Part shown: positions 8,699 through 16,151 of the stretch, in pieces
How the letters are laid out: the number at the start of each line of letters is the position of its first letter
Numbering within the stretch: position 1 is the stretch's first letter
NCBI RefSeq assembly: GCF_030268965.1
Contig: NZ_BSSE01000005.1
Coordinates: 265,205-329,204, forward strand
From: Microtetraspora sp. NBRC 16547
GTDB taxonomy: Bacteria > Actinomycetota > Actinomycetes > Streptosporangiales > Streptosporangiaceae
Reading direction: 5' to 3'
DNA: 64,000 nucleotides
Program-made: the position numbers and the translations under genes
Notes under the pieces: model-generated
Seen by the model: the letters and a program-made list of their open reading frames with translations, nothing else
Database searches by the model: none
What the model was told of the DNA's origin: nothing

Positions 8699-9877
8699 AT
8701 GCAGGTCGAAGCGCGGCACTGGCCAACCATTCGGGAGGAACCGGACAGTTCTCTCTCATTGGCCGTCGGAGAAGGCGTCACCGGAACCGTCGTCCGGGCG
8801 CTCGCGGAAGGCGTCACGCCACCGCGCCCCTTCTCCGTGCGCGCGTTCCGCTCGCTGCCCACACCCCCGCCCGGCGAGCGCGCGATCACGGTCGACCAGA
8901 CGAACCATTCGGTGATCGCGGGCGAGAGCGTCGTCGTCAAGTGGTTCCCCCGCCCGTCCCGCGCGCCGCATCCGGCGCCTGACCTACTGGCGCACCTGTC
9001 CGGCTTCTCCCGCACGGCCACGCCGTACGCCGCCGTTTACTGGGAGGACGCGCTGGTCGCGCTGGTCACCGCGTACCTGCCCGAGGCCAGGGACGGCTGG
9101 GAATGGTGCGTGGACGAGGCCGAGGCCGGCCGGACCGCCTTCGCCGCCGAGTTGGGCGGGCTGGCCGCCGAACTGCACCTCGCCATGGCGACCTCCTCCC
9201 CCGTCTTCCCCGACCCGGTACGGCTCTCGCCCGCCGTACAGGCACCTGAGGCAGGACACGACCCGGCGCGGGACGCGGCGGGCGGGGCGGGGGCCTGGGC
9301 GGAGCGGGCCGAGGAGGCTCTGCGCGACGCGCTCTCGCTCACCGACGGCGAGGACGGAGCGTGGCTGGCCTCGCGGGCCGGGGAACTGCGCCGCGAACTC
9401 GCCCCTCTGGCGACGGCCGGCCCGACCCCGCTGATCCGCATCCACGGCGACCTTCACGTCGGCCAGATCCTCCAGTGGCGTGACGGCTACGCGGTGGTCG
9501 ACTTCGACGGGAACCCGACGGTTTCGAGCGCGGCCCCGGGCGGCGGAGCCTTCCAGCCGGCGGCCCGCGACCTCGCCCAGCTCACCACGAGCGTCGATCA
9601 CGTCGGCCAGGTGGCGATCCTCCGCAGGAACGCCGATCCCGGACGGATCGCGGAGTGGGTCGCGGCGGCGCGGGCCGCGCTCGTGAGCGCGTACGTCACC
9701 GGGCTCGCGGACGCCGGCCGGGCCGACCTGCTCGACCGGTCGCTGATCAGGCCGTTCGAGATCGAGCAGGAGTGCCGCGAGCTGATCTACGCGGCCCGGC
9801 ACCTGCCGCGCTGGCGGTACGCCCCCATGGGCGTGCTCCGGACCTGGTTCGGCACCGATCCCGCCTTTACGAAGTAA
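8699..9877 (+). CDS. glucosamine-kinase-like phosphotransferase (APH/maltokinase fold)
   Basis: Protein of 392 aa with the eukaryotic-like kinase fold shared by maltokinases and aminoglycoside phosphotransferases. The catalytic loop is IHGDLHVGQIL (about 249-259), the metal-binding motif is DFDGNP at 268-273. The C-terminal segment EIEQECRELIYAARHLPRW (356-372 region) resembles what I recall of the actinobacterial glucosamine kinase family. Expected reaction: ATP plus glucosamine to glucosamine 6-phosphate. The N-terminal cap is shorter and divergent. ATG 8699 has no ribosome site and lies three bases after the operator, so the message is probably leaderless. The SIS-domain gene follows by 48 bp. 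Kinase fold is firm; glucosamine as substrate is moderately supported. Confidence 0.75.
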   Translation: MQVEARHWPTIREEPDSSLSLAVGEGVTGTVVRALAEGVTPPRPFSVRAFRSLPTPPPGERAITVDQTNHSVIAGESVVVKWFPRPSRAPHPAPDLLAHLSGFSRTATPYAAVYWEDALVALVTAYLPEARDGWEWCVDEAEAGRTAFAAELGGLAAELHLAMATSSPVFPDPVRLSPAVQAPEAGHDPARDAAGGAGAWAERAEEALRDALSLTDGEDGAWLASRAGELRRELAPLATAGPTPLIRIHGDLHVGQILQWRDGYAVVDFDGNPTVSSAAPGGGAFQPAARDLAQLTTSVDHVGQVAILRRNADPGRIAEWVAAARAALVSAYVTGLADAGRADLLDRSLIRPFEIEQECRELIYAARHLPRWRYAPMGVLRTWFGTDPAFTK

Positions 9878-9925
9878 GTCGCAACAAAACAGCAACAAAG
9901 CAGTACGAGAACCAAGGAGTGAATT

Positions 9926-10876
9926 GTGGACGCGGGGCTGTTCGAGGCCGACCTGCTGGCCAAGCCGGAGGCGCTGGGCGCGCTGGCCGAGTCGCTGGAG
10001 GCCGGTGACCCGTTCGAGGGCCTGCCCGAGCGGATCGACCGGGTGGTCTTCCTCGGGATGGGCAGCTCCCGGTACGCCGCCGGGGTCGTGGCGTCGCGCC
10101 TCCGCGCCGCCGGGATCGACGCCGTGGCCGAGTACGCCTCCGCCGCGCACACCGTGCCCGGGCCGGGGACGCTGGTGGTGCCGATCTCCGCGACCGGCGG
10201 CAGCAGGGAGACCCTCGACGCGCTCGCCCGTTACACCGGGAAGTCGTTCGTGCTCGCCATGACCAACAAGCCGGGCTCCGCGGTGACCGAGGGCGCCGAC
10301 CTGGTCGTGCCCATGGCCGCCGGTGAGGAGCGCGGCGGCGTCGCGTGCCGGACGTTCCAGCACACCCTCGCCCTGCTGCTCGCGCTGAAGTCGCGGCTCA
10401 CGGGCGGCGGCGACGTTCCCGCGCTCGTCCGCCGCGCGGCCGAGGCCACCGCCGATCTGCTCGACCGTCGCGGCGACTGGCTGAAGACGGCCTCGGACGT
10501 GCTCGACGGGCCGCACGGCGTCTACACGATCGCCCCCGCCGAGCGGCTCTCCTCGGCGGAGCAGTCCGCGCTGATGTTCCGCGAGGGGCCGCGCCGCCAG
10601 GCGGACGCCTGCGAGACCGGCGACTGGGCGCACGTCGACGTCTATCTCACCAAGACATGCGACTACCGGGCGCTGTTGTTCCCCGGCTCGCGCTACGACG
10701 AGCAGGCGATGGACTGGATCCGCCAGCGTGGCTCGACCGTCCTCACCGTCGGCGGCGAACTGGACGGCCAGGCCGGATCCATCCGCTACCGGCACGACGA
10801 CGACCCCGATGTCGCCCTGCTCACCGAGACCCTGGTCGCCGAGCTCCTCGCGGCCTCCTGGTGGGCCCAGTCCTGA
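9926..10876 (+). CDS. SIS-domain sugar-phosphate isomerase/deaminase-like protein
   Basis: Protein of 316 aa with two sugar-isomerase (SIS) domains as in the isomerase half of GlmS and in AgaS/FrlB. The first phosphosugar loop is GMGSSRYAA (about 49-57) and the second is PISATGGSRET (about 89-99). There is no N-terminal glutaminase domain. It starts with GTG 9926 behind a clear AAGGAG. Placed directly after the glucosamine-kinase-like gene, it could interconvert glucosamine 6-phosphate and fructose 6-phosphate or act on another amino-sugar phosphate. A strong hairpin (10881-10913) follows its stop. Confidence 0.78.
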   Translation: MDAGLFEADLLAKPEALGALAESLEAGDPFEGLPERIDRVVFLGMGSSRYAAGVVASRLRAAGIDAVAEYASAAHTVPGPGTLVVPISATGGSRETLDALARYTGKSFVLAMTNKPGSAVTEGADLVVPMAAGEERGGVACRTFQHTLALLLALKSRLTGGGDVPALVRRAAEATADLLDRRGDWLKTASDVLDGPHGVYTIAPAERLSSAEQSALMFREGPRRQADACETGDWAHVDVYLTKTCDYRALLFPGSRYDEQAMDWIRQRGSTVLTVGGELDGQAGSIRYRHDDDPDVALLTETLVAELLAASWWAQS

Positions 10877-10880
10877 CTCG

Positions 10881-10913
10881 CGAATCCCGGCGGCCACGGG
10901 CCGCCGGGATTCG
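10881..10913 (+). terminator. hairpin terminator after the SIS gene
   Basis: Perfect 15-bp stem (CGAATCCCGGCGGCC with its complement) and a 3-base loop, five bases after the SIS stop codon. There is no T-run, as is common for actinomycete terminators. Confidence 0.72.
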
Positions 10914-11004
10914 ATTCCGCGATGTCGTCGTGCCCGCACGCGAGACCTGGGTCGCGGCGCTGGATGGCTCCGTGATCGGGATGATGGTGCTCGCCGGACA
11001 TCCG
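10909..11004 (+). pseudogene. fragment of a GNAT acetyltransferase
   Basis: This frame reads FRDVVVPARETWVAALDG then VIGMMVLAGH, which looks like the N-terminal beta strands of actinomycete GNAT acetyltransferases. It has no start, and the acetyl-CoA-binding part is missing; the frame drifts into unrelated sequence after about 32 residues. Probably a decayed remnant. It overlaps the terminator hairpin of the SIS gene. Confidence 0.45.
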
Positions 11005-11068
11005 TTACGTGTGGCGGCCCACGCCCTGACACGGTGCTCGGCGGGTGTTCACGGGGCGCGGGTGGGGC

Positions 11069-11314
11069 TCACCGCTGCCAGCCGAGCCGGAAAGCGGCGT
11101 CGTCGGGGACGTAGCCGTCCGATCCCGCCTCGCCGATCCACAGGATGTCGTCGTACTCGGCGACCGGTCCGAGGGCGTAGCTCATCGGCAGCCGGGGCTG
11201 GACCGCGAACCGGACCTCCAGCTCGGGGTCGAACCGTTCGAGGGTCTCGATGAGATCGGCCACGGTCATGCCGGTCCCGCTGCGCCGGCTCCTGCCACGC
11301 CTGTGCCTGCCCAT
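11069..11314 (-). CDS. small conserved hypothetical protein
   Basis: An 81-aa protein with a basic N-terminus (GRHRRGRSRRSG) followed by a compact acidic domain (MTVADLIETLERFDPELEV region, then aromatic-rich strands). I recognise the pattern as common in actinomycete small proteins but cannot name a function. ATG 11314 is chosen because GGAGAAG lies about 8 bases upstream; an in-frame start 26 codons earlier has none. It stands alone between convergent genes. Confidence 0.55.
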   Translation of the reverse strand: MGRHRRGRSRRSGTGMTVADLIETLERFDPELEVRFAVQPRLPMSYALGPVAEYDDILWIGEAGSDGYVPDDAAFRLGWQR

Positions 11315-11433
11315 GGGTGCTTCTCCGTGCTTCGGATGACCGCTGGTACGCCGAGCTTGTACGGAGCGTAACCTAATGACATCTGAGCGCAACAGATCCT
11401 TGACTTGTGGATCACGGCCGCTTGGGATGGCAC

Positions 11434-12063
11434 TCAGTAGGCGACGCCCATGACCTTTCGATAGGTCTCGGGAGCGGCGATGATCCGCAGGACGTAGCCG
11501 GCCAGGTCCTCCCGCGAGATGGAGACCCCTCCGCGTACGGAGTCGCCGACCGCGGTCCGGTACCTCCCGGTGGCCGGGGCGTCGGTCAGGCGCGGCGGCT
11601 GGACGACGGTCCAGTCGAGGTCGCGGCCGAGCAGCTCCCGCTCGAACAACCGGGCGTCGCGGTGCCCGTGCCGGAGCAGCGTGTTGTGCAGGATCACCTT
11701 CAGCAACCGCTGCGGCACTGTGTCCGCCGGATGGTTCCCCAGCCCGTTCGTCACCGCGACCAGGCGGCGGACACCCTGCTCGACCATGGCCCTGGCGACG
11801 TTCCCACCGCCGAGCGAGTAGAGCCGGGTGGGGCCGCCACCGCTGGGCCCCGCGAGGAGCACCACCGCGTCGGCCTGGCCGACGGTGAGGGTCTCGGGCT
11901 CCAGCACGTCTCCCTGCCGGACGGACAGTCTGGAGTGACGCTCGGTAAGCGCATCGGGCCGCCGCGCCACCACCTCGACGTCGTGGCCCTCCGCGAGCGC
12001 GAGCCGGACCAGGTGGCGTCCGGTGCCGCGGGTCCCTCCGAAAATCGTGATCCTCACGTCCAT
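11434..12063 (-). CDS. NAD(P)-binding atypical SDR (NmrA/YwnB-like)
   Basis: Rossmann protein of about 209 aa with the nucleotide motif GGTRGTGRHL near the N-terminus and no YxxxK pair, as in NAD(P)H-binding proteins of the atypical SDR group (PF13460). Such proteins act as flavin reductases, quinone reductases or redox sensors. The start is uncertain: GTG 12066, ATG 12063 and GTG 12057 are all possible, and GAGGTGAT overlaps the first two, which would favour the third. It is divergent from a TetR gene 84 bp away, which probably controls it. Confidence 0.72.
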   Translation of the reverse strand: MDVRITIFGGTRGTGRHLVRLALAEGHDVEVVARRPDALTERHSRLSVRQGDVLEPETLTVGQADAVVLLAGPSGGGPTRLYSLGGGNVARAMVEQGVRRLVAVTNGLGNHPADTVPQRLLKVILHNTLLRHGHRDARLFERELLGRDLDWTVVQPPRLTDAPATGRYRTAVGDSVRGGVSISREDLAGYVLRIIAAPETYRKVMGVAY

Positions 12064-12086
12064 CACCTCAAGGAGAGTCTGGGGTT

Positions 12087-12113
12087 AGTGGATACTCACT
12101 CACCATTATGGTG
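12087..12113. promoter_or_regulatory. operator region between NAD-binding protein and TetR genes
   Basis: Two adjoining palindromes: AGTG-GATACT-CACT at 12087-12100 and CACCAT-T-ATGGTG at 12101-12113. They lie midway between the divergent genes and are the best candidates for TetR binding. Confidence 0.5.
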
Positions 12114-12146
12114 GCACCGGATCCCGCACCGTCAAAGAGAGAGGCC

Positions 12147-12731
12147 ATGACTCCCACCCGCGACCGCATCGTCGCCGCCGCCGAACAGGTCATTCAGGAG
12201 CTCGGCCTGGCCAGGGCCACCACCAAGGAGATCGCGCGTGCGGCCGGATGCTCGGAGGCGCTGCTCTACAAGCACTTCAGGACCAAGGAGGAGATCTTCC
12301 TGGCCGTCCTCCTGGAACGCATGCCCGCGCTCCGACCGGCGACGCAGCGGCTCGGCGAGCGAGTGGGGCAGGGCACGGTTGCGGGCAACCTGGAGGAGCT
12401 GGCCTGGGCGGCGGTCGAGTTCTTCCGCAGAACGATCTCGCTCGCGGGCGGCATGCTCAGCGACCCCTCCTTGCTGAACGGCTTCCGCCAGACGCTCGCG
12501 GAGTCCGGCGGCGGCCCGCACGTGCCCATCGACCTGGTGGCGTCCTACCTCAGGGAGGAACAGCGGATCGGGCGAGTGGGCCCGGACGCGAACCCCGACG
12601 CGGCGTCGGCCCTCCTTTTCGGCGCGTGCTTCCATCGGGCGTTCCTCGCGAACCTCGTCGAACTGGCGCCCGACGAGGTTCTCGTGCCCGATCTGGTGAG
12701 GACACTCCTCGCCGGGCTGACGCCGCGCTGA
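12147..12731 (+). CDS. TetR-family transcriptional regulator
   Basis: Regulator of 194 aa with a standard N-terminal HTH (TTKEIARAAGCSEALLYKHF) and a C-terminal domain of the TetR_C family type. ATG 12147 has AAAGAGAG just upstream; an ATG 13 codons earlier sits in the palindrome region and lacks a ribosome site. Divergent from the NAD-binding protein gene, its likely target. Confidence 0.83.
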   Translation: MTPTRDRIVAAAEQVIQELGLARATTKEIARAAGCSEALLYKHFRTKEEIFLAVLLERMPALRPATQRLGERVGQGTVAGNLEELAWAAVEFFRRTISLAGGMLSDPSLLNGFRQTLAESGGGPHVPIDLVASYLREEQRIGRVGPDANPDAASALLFGACFHRAFLANLVELAPDEVLVPDLVRTLLAGLTPR

Positions 12732-12787
12732 GCCAGACAACACCTCACGGGCTCAACAACGCAGCGGGCGGCCGATCGCCACATCCA

Positions 12788-13252
12788 CTACCGGGATCCC
12801 TTGACGGCCGCGAGCCGCTCCGCACCCCTGTCGCCGACGCTCGTGGTCGGGACGAGCTCCCCCGCCTTGCCGAGACCGAACTCCGGCATGTTCACGTAGA
12901 CCGACTCGTAGCCGCTGACCGTATAGGTCTCATGCCAGACGCCCACGGCCTCGCTCGTGTACACCTCGCGGAAGAAGCGCTTCCAGGCCGGCCAGTGGCT
13001 CGCCTCACGATCCTTCGCGTACGCCATCAGGTGATCGGTGCTGCGCCAGTACTGCACCATCAGCGTGGTCCGCCCGTTGAAGAAGCTCTCGAAGCCGAGC
13101 AGGCCATGGGCGGGGTTCGACCGCAACTCCTTGATCATCGGCGGCATGGCCTTGGCCACCGGCAGCCACTTGCGCAGCGACCGCAACCTGTTGATCCGCA
13201 TACCGATCAGGAAGACGACGAAGTCGCCCTCCATGCGCGCGCTCATGCGCAT
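12788..13252 (-). CDS. DUF4188-type (heme-oxygenase/monooxygenase-like) protein
   Basis: Cytosolic protein of 154 aa that starts MRMSARMEGDFVVFLIGMR and contains FESFFNGRTTLMVQYWRS, the pattern of the DUF4188 family, related in fold to ABM-type monooxygenases. No reaction is established. ATG 13252 is preceded by GGAGG. It is divergent from a MerR gene, and repeats of TGGATAGT lie between the two, so the pair is probably a regulator and its single target. Confidence 0.7.
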   Translation of the reverse strand: MRMSARMEGDFVVFLIGMRINRLRSLRKWLPVAKAMPPMIKELRSNPAHGLLGFESFFNGRTTLMVQYWRSTDHLMAYAKDREASHWPAWKRFFREVYTSEAVGVWHETYTVSGYESVYVNMPEFGLGKAGELVPTTSVGDRGAERLAAVKGSR

Positions 13253-13265
13253 GACGCCCTCCAGT

Positions 13266-13334
13266 TGGATAGTCCAGCTACCTAACAATTGGATAGTAAA
13301 ACTATCGAGCATCATTGGCAAGCACTACTATCCA
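13266..13334. promoter_or_regulatory. TGGATAGT repeats and palindrome between DUF4188 and MerR genes
   Basis: TGGATAGT occurs at 13266-13273 and 13290-13297, and its complement ACTATCCA at 13327-13334. GATAGT-AAA-ACTATC (13292-13306) is a perfect palindrome. A TACTAT element at 13326-13331 is seven bases before the MerR ATG and may be its -10 box on a leaderless message. Confidence 0.6.
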
Positions 13335-13337
13335 GTC

Positions 13338-13991
13338 ATGCGAATCTCCCAGCTCAGCACCGAGTCCGGGGTGCCGATCCCGACGATCAAGTACTACCTG
13401 CGCGAGGGGCTGCTCCCCCAGGGCGACCAGACGTCGGCCACCCGGGCGGAGTACGACCAGTCCCACCTGCACCGGCTACGGCTGATCAGAGCGCTGTTGG
13501 AGGTCGGGCGGCTGCCCGTCGCGACGATCCGCAAGGTGATCGACGCCGTCGAGGACGAGCGACTGGACGTCCATCACATGCTCGGCACCGCCCACCACGC
13601 GCTCTCCACGCCGGTCGAGCCACACCCGGAAGACGAGGACTGGCAGGAGGCCAGGGAACTGGTCGACCGGCTGATCGCCGACCTCGGCTGGGGCGTCCAT
13701 CCGCTCGCGCCCACACGGGATGAGCTCACGCAGGCCGTCGTCACGCTCAAGCGCCTCGGCATGCCCACGTCCCAGGAGGACCTGCTCCCCTACGCCACCG
13801 CCGCCCTCGATCTCGTACGCGACCTGGACATCACCAAGATCCCTTTCGACGGTCCCCGCGACGTCGCCGTGGAGACGCTGGTGATCTGCGAGGTCCTGTA
13901 CGGCAAGGCGTTCGACGTACTGCGCCGCCTGGCCCAGGAGTCCGAGTCCGCCAGGATCCTCGGCGCCACCCCCTGCCCGCCGGAAGGTTGA
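13338..13991 (+). CDS. MerR-family transcriptional regulator
   Basis: Regulator of 217 aa. The winged HTH is at the extreme N-terminus (MRISQLSTESGVPIPTIKYY then LREGLLP), followed by the dimerisation helix and a helical C-terminal domain without Cys or metal ligands. The C-terminal part resembles that of other actinomycete MerR proteins whose ligand is unknown. Start ATG 13338 has no ribosome site and follows a possible -10 box closely. Divergent from the DUF4188 gene. Confidence 0.85.
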   Translation: MRISQLSTESGVPIPTIKYYLREGLLPQGDQTSATRAEYDQSHLHRLRLIRALLEVGRLPVATIRKVIDAVEDERLDVHHMLGTAHHALSTPVEPHPEDEDWQEARELVDRLIADLGWGVHPLAPTRDELTQAVVTLKRLGMPTSQEDLLPYATAALDLVRDLDITKIPFDGPRDVAVETLVICEVLYGKAFDVLRRLAQESESARILGATPCPPEG

Positions 13992-14147
13992 TCCGCACAA
14001 CGCCACGCGAGAGCCGCGGACCACCGGCACCGCACCCTGTGGACCAGACATGGATCAGGCAGGGATCAGACGTGTTTTTGGGCCTGCCCCCCGTCGAACC
14101 GACGTTCTACAGTCCCGGCAAAGAACTGGTTTCCGAAACGGGGCATT

Positions 14148-16010
14148 ATGGGAGCACATTTACGACGCGTTCTGTCCGTTCACGTCCTGATCGTCGCACT
14201 GCTGGGCACGATGCAGGCGACATCTCCGGCTGCCGCCACCAGGACGGCGACGATCACCTTCCGGCCCGAAGCGTGGACTTACGTGTCCTCGGCCGCGAAG
14301 AACGAGTCCCACTGGAAGGAGAATGCGGCCCTGCCGGTCGGAATCGCGGGGACGGGCGGCGAGGGGAGCGATTCGGCCGATGTGCGCAGAGCCTTCTTCA
14401 CGCACGACGTCTCCGCGCTCAAGGGCCTGAAGATCGTCGAGGCCCGCCTCACGCTGCTGCGGCCCGATCCCGACTGCGCGAACCACGTGAGCGGCTTCGA
14501 ACTGGGGCAGACCGGCCCTATCGATCGCCAAACCGACTGGAAGCACCAACCCGAGTGGATCCGCGGCCTCGCCACGGTTCCGTCGCCGTCGCCATCGCCG
14601 TCGCCATCGCCGTCGCCGTTGCTGTCGCCGTTGCTGTCGCCGTTGCCGTGCAGTCCCGATTGGCCCTATGTGCTCGACGTTCCGCCCGCTGTCGCCGAGG
14701 CGGCGTCCGGTGACACCGGAAAGATCACCTTCTGCGTTCGCAGCGAATCCGAGGATAAGCCGCAGGAGCACCTGGTCTTCGAGAACGACCCGGAACTGCG
14801 GATCACGTACGAATACACGACCCCGAATCCCCCGCCCAGTGAGCCGTGGGTGTCCATGCACTCCCTCCCCGCCACCGCCTGGGGCTACGTCGAGTCGCAG
14901 CATCGCAACGTCCCCCACTGGAACGAGGACGGGCTCGCGTCGATCGGCGCGTCGGACAGGGGTCGCGTCACCCGGTCCTTCTTCGAGTTCGACCTCGCGC
15001 TGCCCGCCGAGAGCCACGTGCTGTCGACGATGGTGCAGGTGGAACGCGCCGACGTCTGCAGAGTCGGCGAGCGCCCCATCGAAGTCTGGGAGACCGGTCC
15101 CGTCGACGCGACCACCACGTGGCACCGTCAACCGGAGTGGCGCACACGACTGAGCACCCTCGCCTGGGGATCGTGCGTGGCGTCGGCGGGTCCGCTGATC
15201 TTCGACCTGACGGACGCGGTGGCCGCTGCCAGGGCGGCCGGCCGTACAACACTCACGCTCGGCCTGCGGTCACAGGACGAGCACGACCCCCTGGGCGCGT
15301 ACGTCTTCCGGCACGATCCCGTGCTGAGGGTGTATTCCGTCCCGCCTCTCGGCCCACCCACCCGGCTCATGACCGACGGTGCGAGCCGCATCCGGCCGGA
15401 CGACACTCCCATGCCACCCGTCCCTTGTGCCGCGGGCTCCGACCGGCCTTATCTCTTCTTCGTGCCGAGACCGGTGGCGTTCGTCACCGGCTACGGGCCC
15501 CTCAACGTCCACTGGCAGTGGGAGACCGTCGACGGACGGCCGGTGGACGAGGAGATCGCACCCGTCCTGCCCTCGTCCGGACTCGTCGCCAGCAACAAGT
15601 ACGTCGGTCCGGACGGCACCTACCGGTGGCGTGTGCGTGCGGAGGACTCCTACCAGCGGGTCAGCGAATGGAGTCCGTGGTGCGAGTACGCCGTGGACAC
15701 CACGGCACCGGACCGACCGGCCACGGTAACGGGAGACCCGTACGGGGGCCCCTCCCCGAAGGGCGGTCCCGGCGTTCCCGGCGAGTTCCGCTTCGGCCCC
15801 AACGGGGTGACGGACGTGGCCGGCTACCGATACAAGATGGACAGCGATCCATGGCGGGAAGTGGCGGCCGACGCCGACGGGACGGCGACCCTGACATGGA
15901 CGCCTTCGGCCCCGGGCTTCCACATGCTGGCCGTGGTCAGTGTCGATCGGGCGGGTAATCTCGCGGTGCAGCCCACCTTCTTCCCCTTCGTGGTCGCGCC
16001 GCCGGCATAG
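14148..16010 (+). CDS. secreted protein with two DNRLRE-like modules and an Ig-like C-terminus
   Basis: Exported protein of 620 aa. A signal peptide spans about residues 1-30 (LIVALLGTMQATSPAAA). Two homologous beta-sandwich modules follow, about 32-222 and 230-395: both have W-x-YV near the start, an ADVRRAFF or GRVTRSFFEFD strand, a TGPID/TGPVDATT strand, W-x-x-QPEW, and a VFENDPEL or VFRHDPVL end. This is the layout of DNRLRE-type surface or carbohydrate-associated modules. An Ig/Fn3-like region makes up the rest. In module 1 a loop is expanded to a Ser-Pro run (residues 145-167) by a DNA repeat; module 2 has no such run. Function unknown. Confidence 0.65.
   Translation: MGAHLRRVLSVHVLIVALLGTMQATSPAAATRTATITFRPEAWTYVSSAAKNESHWKENAALPVGIAGTGGEGSDSADVRRAFFTHDVSALKGLKIVEARLTLLRPDPDCANHVSGFELGQTGPIDRQTDWKHQPEWIRGLATVPSPSPSPSPSPSPLLSPLLSPLPCSPDWPYVLDVPPAVAEAASGDTGKITFCVRSESEDKPQEHLVFENDPELRITYEYTTPNPPPSEPWVSMHSLPATAWGYVESQHRNVPHWNEDGLASIGASDRGRVTRSFFEFDLALPAESHVLSTMVQVERADVCRVGERPIEVWETGPVDATTTWHRQPEWRTRLSTLAWGSCVASAGPLIFDLTDAVAAARAAGRTTLTLGLRSQDEHDPLGAYVFRHDPVLRVYSVPPLGPPTRLMTDGASRIRPDDTPMPPVPCAAGSDRPYLFFVPRPVAFVTGYGPLNVHWQWETVDGRPVDEEIAPVLPSSGLVASNKYVGPDGTYRWRVRAEDSYQRVSEWSPWCEYAVDTTAPDRPATVTGDPYGGPSPKGGPGVPGEFRFGPNGVTDVAGYRYKMDSDPWREVAADADGTATLTWTPSAPGFHMLAVVSVDRAGNLAVQPTFFPFVVAPPA
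14580..14648 (+). repeat. in-frame CCGTCG/CCATCG microsatellite encoding Ser-Pro
   Basis: A hexanucleotide tract (units such as CCGTCG, CCATCG and CCGTTGCTGTCG variants) inside the secreted-protein gene. It codes for alternating Pro-Ser and then Pro-Leu-Leu-Ser. The unit length preserves frame, so slippage would change loop length and not destroy the protein. Confidence 0.85.
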
Positions 16011-16042
16011 ACACCGGACTCCCATACGGACACAATCCGGGC

Positions 16043-16086
16043 GAGGGTCAGGTGGGCGCACGATCAGGCGCGCCCACCTGACCCTC
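16043..16086 (+). terminator. hairpin terminator after the secreted-protein gene
   Basis: 17-bp perfect stem: GAGGGTCAGGTGGGCGC at 16043-16059 pairs with 16070-16086, with a 10-base loop. It lies 33 bases past the stop codon. Confidence 0.78.
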
Positions 16087-16151
16087 TGGGACGGCGGGGT
16101 CCCGCTTGTTAGTGTCGGTTGCCGAACAGGCGCTCCTCAGTAGGGATGGTC

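Noticed and set aside
13038..13337. A 100-residue N-terminal extension of the MerR protein
   Set aside because: It is antisense to DUF4188 and the MerR HTH begins exactly at ATG 13338.
14580..14648. CRISPR-like or regulatory repeat
   Set aside because: The units are six bases, in frame, and encode Ser-Pro within an intact protein.
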